64,000 bases of DNA, from NCBI RefSeq assembly GCF_009674765.1, contig NZ_WKKF01000003.1, forward strand, positions 248,001 to 312,000. The letters are read 5' to 3'. The position numbers and the translations under genes are program-made. Numbering within the stretch: the stretch's first letter is position 1; each line of letters begins with the position of its first letter. The notes below the pieces were generated by a model. That model ran no database searches and was not told the origin of the DNA. It worked only from the letters and a program-made list of their open reading frames with translations. This document shows positions 57,620 to 64,000 of the stretch, one piece after another. Source of the stretch: Metabacillus idriensis. Its GTDB lineage: Bacteria > Bacillota > Bacilli > Bacillales > Bacillaceae.

Positions 57620-58891
57620 TTATTTAATTCTGTTATCCAGGCGTTTCTGTGCTGCCTCGTATGCTTTTTCAATAGACACCTTGCCGCTGACTGATTCAGA
57701 CTGGGCTTTGATTGATTCATCCATTGCCAGTGAATAGTTGCCTGTGTAGTTAACAGATGGAATGCTGTCCATTTGCTCTGTGAACGTGCTCCAGATCGGC
57801 TGGTTCGAGAAGAACTCCTGCTCTTCAGTGAAGATCGGCTCATCATAAACCGTGTTAAGCGTCGGGAATAAGCCGCCTTTCATTGCTTCAAGCTGTGTTT
57901 CTTCATCTGTTGAGAAGTATTCCATGAAGTCATATGCTTCTTGTTTTTTATCCGTAGATTGCATGATGACGTAGTTGCTTCCGCCTAAGTTAGAAGCACG
58001 GTTTCCGCCTTCTTCAAATGCAGGAAGAGGAATAACGCCCCACTTGCCTGATGTATCTTTGCCTTGTCCTGTGATGGAGCCTGAAAGCCATGCGCCAGAT
58101 GGTGCTGCTGCAACCTCGCCGCTTACCATTGCGCTGATCCATGCATCCCAGCCGACTGTATTTTTCACTAAGCCTTCATCTTTAAGCTGCTTGATCACTT
58201 TTGCAGCATTCATTGATTCTTCTGATGTTAAAGCAAGCTCTCCTTTATCATCAAAGTAAAGTGAACCCTGCTGATTCATCATCATGCGGTAAAGACCGTC
58301 GTCACCGTTTAAATCAAGTCCAAGCATTGGTTTGCCTGTTTTTTCTTTAATGACTTTACCAGCTTCAACAAATTGCTCCCATGTTTGAATGTCTTCTGCT
58401 TTTACGCCAGCTTCTTCAAAGATATCTGTGCGGTAAAAGACGCCTGTCGGTCCGCCGTCAAACGGGAAGCCGACAATTTTATCATCAACCGTTAAAAGGT
58501 CTGTTTTACTTGAAGGAAATTTATCAGCTTGCTTATCAAAACCGTACTCTTTTAAATCTAAAAATGCTTTAGGATAAGATTCTGCATATCCTTGAATGCG
58601 GTCATCTTCGACAAGGACGATATCAGGAAGACCTTGCCCGCCCGCCTGCAGACCTGTTGTTAATTTCGAATAAACATCTTCTCTCCCGATTTCTACAATC
58701 TCAAGTTCAAAATCAGGATTTTCTTTCTTATAGCGTTCGGCTGCTGCTTCAAGTACAGGAACGTTGATGTTCCAAGCCCAAGCCGTCAATTTTTTGTCGT
58801 CTTTGCTTGTCTTTTCAGAAGATCCTCCTGAACAAGCAGAGAGCATGCCGATGATTAGAACCAGACTAATCAACCCTATTACCTTTTTCAT
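57620..58891 (-). CDS. Galactoside ABC transporter substrate-binding lipoprotein
   Basis: 423 residues. The lipoprotein signal has a hydrophobic core (LISLVLIIGML) and lipobox SACSG near residue 20, so Cys is lipidated. The mature part is a family 1 extracellular solute-binding protein (KLTAWAWNINVPVLEAAAERY; GFPFDGGPTGVFYRTD). Comparable with GanS, binding galacto-oligosaccharides. First gene of the operon; the ATG follows AGGGGG. Confidence 0.9.
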   Translation of the reverse strand: MKKVIGLISLVLIIGMLSACSGGSSEKTSKDDKKLTAWAWNINVPVLEAAAERYKKENPDFELEIVEIGREDVYSKLTTGLQAGGQGLPDIVLVEDDRIQGYAESYPKAFLDLKEYGFDKQADKFPSSKTDLLTVDDKIVGFPFDGGPTGVFYRTDIFEEAGVKAEDIQTWEQFVEAGKVIKEKTGKPMLGLDLNGDDGLYRMMMNQQGSLYFDDKGELALTSEESMNAAKVIKQLKDEGLVKNTVGWDAWISAMVSGEVAAAPSGAWLSGSITGQGKDTSGKWGVIPLPAFEEGGNRASNLGGSNYVIMQSTDKKQEAYDFMEYFSTDEETQLEAMKGGLFPTLNTVYDEPIFTEEQEFFSNQPIWSTFTEQMDSIPSVNYTGNYSLAMDESIKAQSESVSGKVSIEKAYEAAQKRLDNRIK

Positions 58892-58936
58892 GTTTTACCC
58901 CCTATTAATCTTAATCAAAAGATACTGACCGCAAAA

Positions 58937-58951
58937 ATGAAATCGTTTACA
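58937..58951. promoter_or_regulatory. Perfect cre/LacI-type operator of galactoside operon
   Basis: ATGAAATCGTTTACA matches WTGNAANCGNWWNCA at all 15 positions. It lies just downstream of the -10 element, a repressing position. CcpA is the first candidate; the operon's own LacI-type regulator could share the site. Confidence 0.75.
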
Positions 58952-58957
58952 GGATTA

Positions 58958-58986
58958 ATAATAGAATAATAGTCGGAAAATTTCAA
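58958..58986 (-). promoter_or_regulatory. Sigma-A promoter of galactoside operon
   Basis: Minus strand: TTGAAA (58981-58986), 17-base spacer, TATTAT (58958-58963). The AT-rich tract further upstream (58987-59035) includes TAAAAATTTTTA and may act as an UP element. Confidence 0.8.
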
Positions 58987-59184
58987 GTAAAATTTAACTA
59001 AAAATTTTTACTATTTTACCTTTTGTTTTACTTAAATAATTCTCACCCAAAGAAAAAGGCGCCGGAATATCCATCCGCGCCTTTCTATTATTGTATTCTT
59101 CTCTATTTTCATATTAAAAATTGAACTATATCACCATATTCTTTTTTACTTAAAATTCTGTCATTCTCTGATGCATGTTTTACT

Positions 59185-59571
59185 TCAGTCAATCTCGATT
59201 TTAGTAGATGCCTTCTTTGGAATCGTGATTTTCAAAACACCATTCCGGTAGTTCGCCTTTAAATTTCTTTTCACAGCTGAAGAGGGAATAGGAATTGATT
59301 GTTTGCCGTTTTTCTTCTCATTTTTCGCTGATTTTACTGTGATGATCAGATCTTCTCCGAGAATTTCAAGTTTAATATCCTCTTTTTCAATTCCAGGCAA
59401 TTCTGCTTTCACAACAAATGCTGCATCCGTTTCTTCCGTCATAACCTGAAATCCTTTTGGAGCAAATGATTGTTTGAAATAGTCGTCGATGCTTCCGAGA
59501 AGAGTATTCTTAGGCCGCGAGACAAAAAAATCATTGATCAATTTCATCGGATCTTTACCGTTTGAATCCAT
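59185..59571 (-). CDS. Hsp20/alpha-crystallin family small heat-shock protein
   Basis: 128 residues with an alpha-crystallin domain (about 38-125). Typical segments are FVVKAELPGIEKEDIKLEIL and the A-x-x-x-N-G-V-L-x-I-x-I-P end (ANYRNGVLKITIPK). An ATP-independent holdase chaperone; in Bacillus some members are spore-coat linked (CotM/CotP). ATG 59571 follows GGAGG at 7-8 bases. No CIRCE element is seen upstream. Confidence 0.87.
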   Translation of the reverse strand: MDSNGKDPMKLINDFFVSRPKNTLLGSIDDYFKQSFAPKGFQVMTEETDAAFVVKAELPGIEKEDIKLEILGEDLIITVKSAKNEKKNGKQSIPIPSSAVKRNLKANYRNGVLKITIPKKASTKIEID

Positions 59572-59577
59572 GTTCAA

Positions 59578-59918
59578 TCCTCCTGACTTACGTTCATTTA
59601 TATCTCATTATCATATGTAAAAACACGGCTGTTTGCCTATCCATAAAAAAGTTGTTTTGTTTTATATCTGACTGCACATAATACGTAATATTGTAAGAAA
59701 AAAGGCACATCAGAAAATTCTGAATAGTTTTACTTTAATTCTTTTAAGAAAGCGCTTACGCATACAAGCACCATAGGTCACAAGCACCAAAACCCGCGCC
59801 ATGCCTGTTTCAAATCCTTGAAACAAGGGAAATAGTTTGTTAGGTTAAGTAACCGTAGGGCTGAACGGATTGCAATTTTTGGTTCTTATTACATGATCAC
59901 TTTAGTCAAAGGAGAGAT
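59578..59918. other. Intergenic region upstream of putP with operator-like elements
   Basis: A 340-base gap without ORFs. AAGAAAGCGCTTACG (59746-59760) matches the cre consensus at 13 of 15. TGTTTCAA and TTGAAACA (59806-59825) form a perfect inverted repeat with a 4-base spacer. A clear -10/-35 pair was not identified. Confidence 0.5.
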
Positions 59919-59921
59919 TTG

Positions 59922-61403
59922 GTGGAAATTGGAACATTGGTATCACTCGGAATTTATTTTGTCGGCATGCTTCTTATTGGATTCTATGCCTACAAGAAGT
60001 CAACAGACGATGTGTCGGGCTACATGCTTGGGGGACGAGGACTCGGACCCGCAGTAACGGCACTATCGGCAGGGGCTTCAGACATGAGCGGCTGGATGCT
60101 TATGGGGCTTCCAGGAGCTATGTACACAACCGGATTATCAAGCATGTGGATAGCAGTTGGACTTACAGTTGGAGCCTATTTGAATTACATTTTAGTTGCT
60201 CCGCGTCTCAGAACCTATACAGAGGTTGCAGACGACTCCATTACAATCCCGGATTACTTTGAAAATCGCTTTAAAGATAAATCGCGTATTCTTCGCTTCG
60301 TTTCAGCGATTGTCATCCTTATTTTCTTCACTCTTTACACTTCAGCAGGATTAGTTTCAGGAGGACTGTTATTTGAGTCTTCATTCGGGCTTGATTATAC
60401 AACAGGAATGCTTGTTACAGCCGGTGTCGTTGTAGCTTACACGCTTTTCGGCGGATTTTTGGCTGTCAGTTTGACTGACTTTGTACAGGGAATCATTATG
60501 TTTCTTGCACTCATTCTTGTACCAATCGTGGCATTTACTAATTTAGGCGGAGTCGGACCAACGTTCGATACAATCCGCGCAATTGATCCAACTTACCTGG
60601 ACATCTTTAAAGGAACATCCGTTATTGGTATTATTGGATTTTTAGCATGGGGCTTAGGTTATTTTGGACAGCCTCATATTATCGTCCGTTTTATGGCGAT
60701 TTCTTCTATTAAAGAATTAAAACCTGCACGAAGAATCGGCATGGGCTGGATGATTATTTCTGTCTTTGGCGCAATGCTTACAGGTCTTGTAGGAATCGCT
60801 TATGTCGATCAGACGGCGACAACTCTGGCAGATCCTGAGACCATTTTTATTAAGTTTGCACAGGTACTGTTTCACCCATTAATCACAGGGTTCTTGCTTG
60901 CAGCGATTTTAGCTGCGATAATGAGTACCATTTCATCGCAGCTGCTTGTTACTTCAAGTGCACTGACAGAGGACTTTTATAAAACGTTCTTCAGACGTTA
61001 TGCAAAGGACAAGGAGCTTGTCTTAATCGGCAGACTGTCTGTCTTGCTCGTAGCCATTATCGGTGTGCTGTTATCACTTACACCAAGTGATACAATCCTT
61101 TCATTAGTAGGATATGCATGGGCAGGATTCGGTTCTGCATTCGGACCGGCCGTGCTGCTCAGCTTATACTGGAAACGTATGACGAAGTGGGGCGCTCTTG
61201 CCGGTATGATCGTCGGTGCTGTCACAGTGCTGATTTGGGTAAACGTCTCTGCACTGAAAGAATTCATGTACGAAATGATTCCCGGCTTCTTCTTAAGTTT
61301 ACTTGCTGTTTACGTAGTCAGCTTGATCACAAGCAGACCTTCTAAACGCGTTCAAAATACGTTTAACGAAATGGAAGAAGTTTTAGAAGAAGAAACAAAG
61401 TAA
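59922..61403 (+). CDS. putP: Sodium/proline symporter
   Basis: 493 residues, sodium:solute symporter family, 12-13 membrane segments. PutP motifs include [18 protein letters not shown] (TM2, sodium site), [15 protein letters not shown] and [13 protein letters not shown]. It takes up proline for catabolism or osmoprotection (OpuE is a close relative). GTG 59922 is favoured, GGAG being 7 bases upstream; TTG 59919 is possible. pruA is encoded nearby on the other strand, but no proline dehydrogenase gene is in view. Confidence 0.9.
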   Translation: MEIGTLVSLGIYFVGMLLIGFYAYKKSTDDVSGYMLGGRGLGPAVTALSAGASDMSGWMLMGLPGAMYTTGLSSMWIAVGLTVGAYLNYILVAPRLRTYTEVADDSITIPDYFENRFKDKSRILRFVSAIVILIFFTLYTSAGLVSGGLLFESSFGLDYTTGMLVTAGVVVAYTLFGGFLAVSLTDFVQGIIMFLALILVPIVAFTNLGGVGPTFDTIRAIDPTYLDIFKGTSVIGIIGFLAWGLGYFGQPHIIVRFMAISSIKELKPARRIGMGWMIISVFGAMLTGLVGIAYVDQTATTLADPETIFIKFAQVLFHPLITGFLLAAILAAIMSTISSQLLVTSSALTEDFYKTFFRRYAKDKELVLIGRLSVLLVAIIGVLLSLTPSDTILSLVGYAWAGFGSAFGPAVLLSLYWKRMTKWGALAGMIVGAVTVLIWVNVSALKEFMYEMIPGFFLSLLAVYVVSLITSRPSKRVQNTFNEMEEVLEEETK

Positions 61404-61411
61404 GAAATGAT

Positions 61412-61447
61412 AAAACGCTTAGGAGGCTGAATCTTCCTAAGCGTTTT
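61412..61447. terminator. Bidirectional terminator after putP
   Basis: AAAACGCTTAGGA (61412-61424) and TCCTAAGCGTTTT (61435-61447). It overlaps the end of the minus-strand small gene. Confidence 0.85.
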
Positions 61448-61628
61448 TCTTTTGTGCTTTTTTTCTTTGATTTCTGAAATAGAGATGTATCATAATCGCT
61501 ATCAAAAAACCGATGGAAAACACGATATCTTTTATTAAATCATCGATGGGAAAAACCATGGATAACATACTGAATATAAACAAGATGGAGGATAAAAATA
61601 AAAACGCATTTAACCTTTTTTCATTCAT
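61437..61628 (-). CDS. Small two-TM membrane protein
   Basis: 63 residues: two hydrophobic segments (LNAFLFLSSILFIFSMLSMVF in part; IVFSIGFLIAIMIHLYF) joined by a short acidic loop, ending in a basic tail (RNQRKKAQKKNA) that should be cytoplasmic. GAGGTG lies 8 bases before the ATG. It is not recognised. It lies between the putP and pruA terminators. Confidence 0.6.
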   Translation of the reverse strand: MNEKRLNAFLFLSSILFIFSMLSMVFPIDDLIKDIVFSIGFLIAIMIHLYFRNQRKKAQKKNA

Positions 61629-61643
61629 CTGGAATCACCTCAC

Positions 61644-61681
61644 AAAAAGAGCTTAAACAAACGTTTGTTTAAGCTCTTTTT
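61644..61681. terminator. Perfect 38-bp palindrome, terminator after pruA
   Basis: Two 19-base arms (AAAAAGAGCTTAAACAAAC and its complement) with no spacer, ending in T runs on both strands, 7 bases after the pruA stop. Its centre, AAACAAACGTTTGTTT, also looks like a TetR-type operator. Confidence 0.78.
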
Positions 61682-61688
61682 CCTTATA

Positions 61689-63233
61689 TTACAGCGTTTC
61701 TGATGTTGTTTTTGCCTGAAGGTGAAGCAATAAATAATCCGGTCCGCCCGCTTTTGAATCTGTACCGGACATGTTGAAGCCGCCGAATGGCTGATAGCCA
61801 ACGATCGCACCTGTACAGCCGCGGTTGAAATACAGATTTCCGACGTGGAAGTCTTCGCGCGCTTTTTCGATGTGATCACGGTTGTTTGTAAGGACTGCCC
61901 CTGTTAAACCGTAGTCCGTGTTGTTGGCAATTTCAATCGCATGTTCAAAATCTTTTGCTTTCGTAAAGCCGACAACCGGACCGAAGATTTCCTCCTGCAT
62001 CAAGCGTGCTTTAGGATCAAGATCCGCAATGATTGTAGGCTGAATGAAGAAGCCTTTAGAGCTGTCTCCTTCTCCTCCTGCAACGAGCTTCCCTTCTTCT
62101 TTGCCGATTTCTACATAACTCATAATTTTATCAAATGCAGCCTGATCAATAACAGGACCCATAAAATAAGATTGGTCTGCTGTATCGCCGACTGTTAATT
62201 CTTTTGTTAGTTCAACTGCGCGATTCAGGACCTTATCATACACATCCTCTACGATGACTGCACGGGAACAAGCAGAACATTTTTGTCCTGAGAATCCAAA
62301 TGCCGATTTCACGATTGATTGTGCAGCTAATTCCAAATCTGCGTCTTTATCAACGACAATCGTATCCTTGCCTCCCATTTCTGCAATAACGCGCTTCAGC
62401 CAGATCTGGCCTTCGTTCACTTTAGAAGCACGCTCATAGATGCGTGTGCCTACGTCACGTGAACCTGTGAAGCTGATAAAACGGGTGCGCGGGTGATCAA
62501 CTAAATAATCGCCAACCTCAGCGCCGCTTCCAGGCACGAAGTTCAAAACGCCTTTAGGAAGTCCAGCTTCTTCCATCACTTCAACAAACTTGGCCGCAAC
62601 GACCGGAGTAGTCGATGCCGGTTTTAACAAGACTGTGTTGCCTGTTACGATTGCAGCGATTGTCGTTCCTGCCATAATCGCAAACGGGAAGTTCCACGGG
62701 GAAATAATAATCCCTACACCTAAAGGAATGTAGCTGTAACGGTTGAATTCACCCGGACGGCTTTCAACCGGCATGCCATCCTTTAAATTCAGCATTTGGC
62801 GGGCATAGTACTCAATGAAATCAATTGCTTCTGCTGTATCCGCATCCGCTTCATTCCACGGCTTGCCTGCTTCTTTCGTTAAAAGCGCAGAAAACTCATG
62901 CTTGCGGCGGCGAATGATCGCTGCAGCACGGAAAAGAATGTCCGCACGAACTTCAGGCTTCACTTTACGCCACGTGTTAAATGTCTCATCTGCCACTTGC
63001 ATAGCTTTCTCGGCTAACTCCCGGTTCGCCTTCGAAACGCGGCCAATCACCTCTTCTTTATTTGAAGGATTCACAGAAACAATTTTATCCTCTGTGGAAA
63101 TACATTCTCCGCCAATGACTAAATTATAGTCCTGCCCTAAATATGACTCAACAAGTTTCAAGCCTTCAAGATAGGCTTTCTTATTCTCTTCTGCTGAAAA
63201 ATCAGTAAATGGTTCGTGTTTGTACGGTATCAT
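61689..63233 (-). CDS. pruA: L-glutamate gamma-semialdehyde dehydrogenase
   Basis: 514 residues, aldehyde dehydrogenase superfamily. SPWNFPFAI (Asn181), Glu285 in IAEMGGKD and nucleophile Cys319 in [13 protein letters not shown] are in place. The length and N-terminal extension match RocA/PruA (delta-1-pyrroline-5-carboxylate dehydrogenase), which oxidises glutamate semialdehyde to glutamate using NAD. It can serve proline or arginine breakdown. The ATG has GGGAGG 12 bases upstream, a little far. Confidence 0.93.
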   Translation of the reverse strand: MIPYKHEPFTDFSAEENKKAYLEGLKLVESYLGQDYNLVIGGECISTEDKIVSVNPSNKEEVIGRVSKANRELAEKAMQVADETFNTWRKVKPEVRADILFRAAAIIRRRKHEFSALLTKEAGKPWNEADADTAEAIDFIEYYARQMLNLKDGMPVESRPGEFNRYSYIPLGVGIIISPWNFPFAIMAGTTIAAIVTGNTVLLKPASTTPVVAAKFVEVMEEAGLPKGVLNFVPGSGAEVGDYLVDHPRTRFISFTGSRDVGTRIYERASKVNEGQIWLKRVIAEMGGKDTIVVDKDADLELAAQSIVKSAFGFSGQKCSACSRAVIVEDVYDKVLNRAVELTKELTVGDTADQSYFMGPVIDQAAFDKIMSYVEIGKEEGKLVAGGEGDSSKGFFIQPTIIADLDPKARLMQEEIFGPVVGFTKAKDFEHAIEIANNTDYGLTGAVLTNNRDHIEKAREDFHVGNLYFNRGCTGAIVGYQPFGGFNMSGTDSKAGGPDYLLLHLQAKTTSETL

Positions 63234-63277
63234 GATTTACATTCGCCTCCCTGCAAGTATGAAATGTTTACACCCCA

Positions 63278-63306
63278 ATTCTAACGAAAGAGATGGAAAC
63301 TTTCAA
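63278..63306 (-). promoter_or_regulatory. Sigma-A promoter of pruA
   Basis: Minus strand: TTGAAA (63301-63306), 17-base spacer, TAGAAT (63278-63283), about 45 bases before the start codon. Confidence 0.72.
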
Positions 63307-63396
63307 ACTATGAGAAATTGTCATAATATTAAGTTTATTAATTAAGAGAGTAGTAGATTAGCTAGATTGAAGTGGAGGCCTCGGTTTGGAGCGCCA

Positions 63397-63501
63397 GAGA
63401 GTCAGGGCCCCGTTTTGGATAGTGAAACTCCTTTGTCCGCTTGTAAGATGGCCTTATCAGATAGTAAGAAATGCTTTTTGGATAGTTAGACTGAATCAGA
63501 A
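63397..63501. repeat. Second array with 21-bp period
   Basis: GATAGT occurs at 63418, 63460 and 63481, and weaker forms GAGAGT at 63397 and GCTTGT at 63439, all spaced by 21 or 42 bases. TTTTG precedes the core at 63418 and 63481, giving TTTTGGATAGT, close to the TTTTGGAAAGT core of the array at 43976. Read as codons, units give ES/DS plus five residues ending in Leu or Ser, then a stop. Confidence 0.6.
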
Positions 63502-63556
63502 CTCCCGCTTTAACAATTCACCAAGAAAAGGGCCATTCTCCGGTTTCATCTAATGT

Positions 63557-63584
63557 AAAAGCCACCCCACAATGTGAGATGGCT
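63557..63584 (-). terminator. Candidate terminator after camS
   Basis: AGCCA and TGGCT arms around a CAC/GTG inner pair, followed by TTTT on the minus strand. Confidence 0.5.
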
Positions 63585-63589
63585 AACAT

Positions 63590-64000
63590 TTATTGATAAA
63601 TATGAACGGTCGGCTTTTCCTGTCCAGGTTTGCGGACGATCAGTGCCTCTTGGCCGCTTGTTGAATTGATGTTCACTTCAACTGAAACATAGTCAGGGAA
63701 ATAGTCTACGACTTTCCCAGTGACAAACTGGGTAAAGGCAATGACTTCTGATTTTCCGTAGAACTGCATCGGTATATCAATCTTCAATTCTTGCATTTCT
63801 TCCCCTTTGTAAAAGGCTTTTCCGATGACGCCTGTGTAGTTAGGGAAAAATTCGTCGATATCCTGCTTGAATCGTTCAAAGAGATTGGCATCCTCGCGGT
63901 AATCTTCCATCCCTTGAGGCGACGGGAAAAAGACATATTCCTCATCAATGCTGTCCCATTTGCCGATTTGATTGCTGCCGCCGTCTACTACTGTGCTTGC
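63590..64000 (-). CDS. CamS family sex pheromone protein (3' part)
   Basis: The last 136 codons; the frame stays open to the window edge, so the start lies beyond 64000. The visible part (STVVDGGSNQIGKWDS, then EYVFFPSPQGMEDYREDANLFERF, and the end VRKPGQEKPTVHIYQ) matches the C-terminal CamS domain, a lipoprotein family whose signal peptide yields the cAM373-type pheromone in enterococci. In B. subtilis the homologue YerH lies between ligA and the gat region, as here. Confidence 0.85.
   Translation of the reverse strand, partial: ASTVVDGGSNQIGKWDSIDEEYVFFPSPQGMEDYREDANLFERFKQDIDEFFPNYTGVIGKAFYKGEEMQELKIDIPMQFYGKSEVIAFTQFVTGKVVDYFPDYVSVEVNINSTSGQEALIVRKPGQEKPTVHIYQ

Noticed and set aside
59185-59577. 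CIRCE element for the Hsp20 gene
   Set aside because: No TTAGCACTC/GAGTGCTAA inverted repeat seen in the upstream region.

Overview
The window looks like chromosomal DNA from a spore-forming Bacillaceae (Bacillus sensu lato). Supporting signs are Gram-positive ribosome binding sites (AGGAGG-type) with frequent TTG/GTG starts, a CwlJ spore-cortex hydrolase, a DUF2642/manganese-catalase pair, many U-tailed intrinsic terminators, CcpA-type cre sites, and the camS...gatCAB-dgkB-rlmCD order. That order is recalled from B. subtilis (yerH...gatCAB-yerQ-yefA). No rRNA, tRNA, CRISPR array, prophage or insertion sequence was seen.

Layout. 1-2.1 kb: the edge of a putative methyltransferase gene and a two-gene ABC-2 exporter. 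2.3-6.1 kb: a vanadium haloperoxidase-like protein, a YesL-family membrane protein and a secreted EEP-fold hydrolase. 6.3-10.5 kb: a beta-glucoside PTS locus (GntR regulator, EIIBCA, 6-phospho-beta-glucosidase) with a palindromic operator inside the promoter spacer. 10.7-12.2 kb: small unknown genes and a cupin gene with an apparent 5' frameshift. 12.3-17.5 kb: a 2-deoxyribose operon (LacI regulator, deoC, permease, mutarotase-like protein, deoxyribokinase). 17.7-24.8 kb: YgjP-like metallopeptidase, DUF1456 protein, LysR regulator, acyl-CoA thioesterase, cwlJ, and an ABC-F protein with an attenuator-like leader. 25-29.6 kb: DHA2 efflux pump, HelD and a VOC protein. 30.3-33 kb: cupin-DUF5661 fusion, DUF2642 protein and manganese catalase. 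33.4-36.7 kb: an effector-binding/WYL regulator locus and a dihydrouridine synthase.

From 36.9 kb to the end nearly everything is on the minus strand: rlmCD, dgkB, gatCAB and a GDPD enzyme, then an 11-gene galactoside operon. In transcription order that operon is SBP, two permeases, GH35, GH36, GH42, galK, galE, galT, galM and a LacI regulator. It imports galactosides, cleaves alpha- and beta-linked galactose, and feeds the Leloir pathway. No transporter ATPase is encoded, so a shared MsmX-type ATPase is presumed. Hsp20, putP (plus strand), a small membrane protein, pruA and the 3' part of camS follow.

The observations I rate highest are the ABC-F leader (short ORFs, hairpins and an intrinsic terminator), two intergenic arrays with an exact 21-bp period and a shared core, the haloperoxidase, twin operators 73 bp apart upstream of the deoxyribose regulator, and the cupin frameshift. 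Everything is from reading by eye; no database search or folding program was run.
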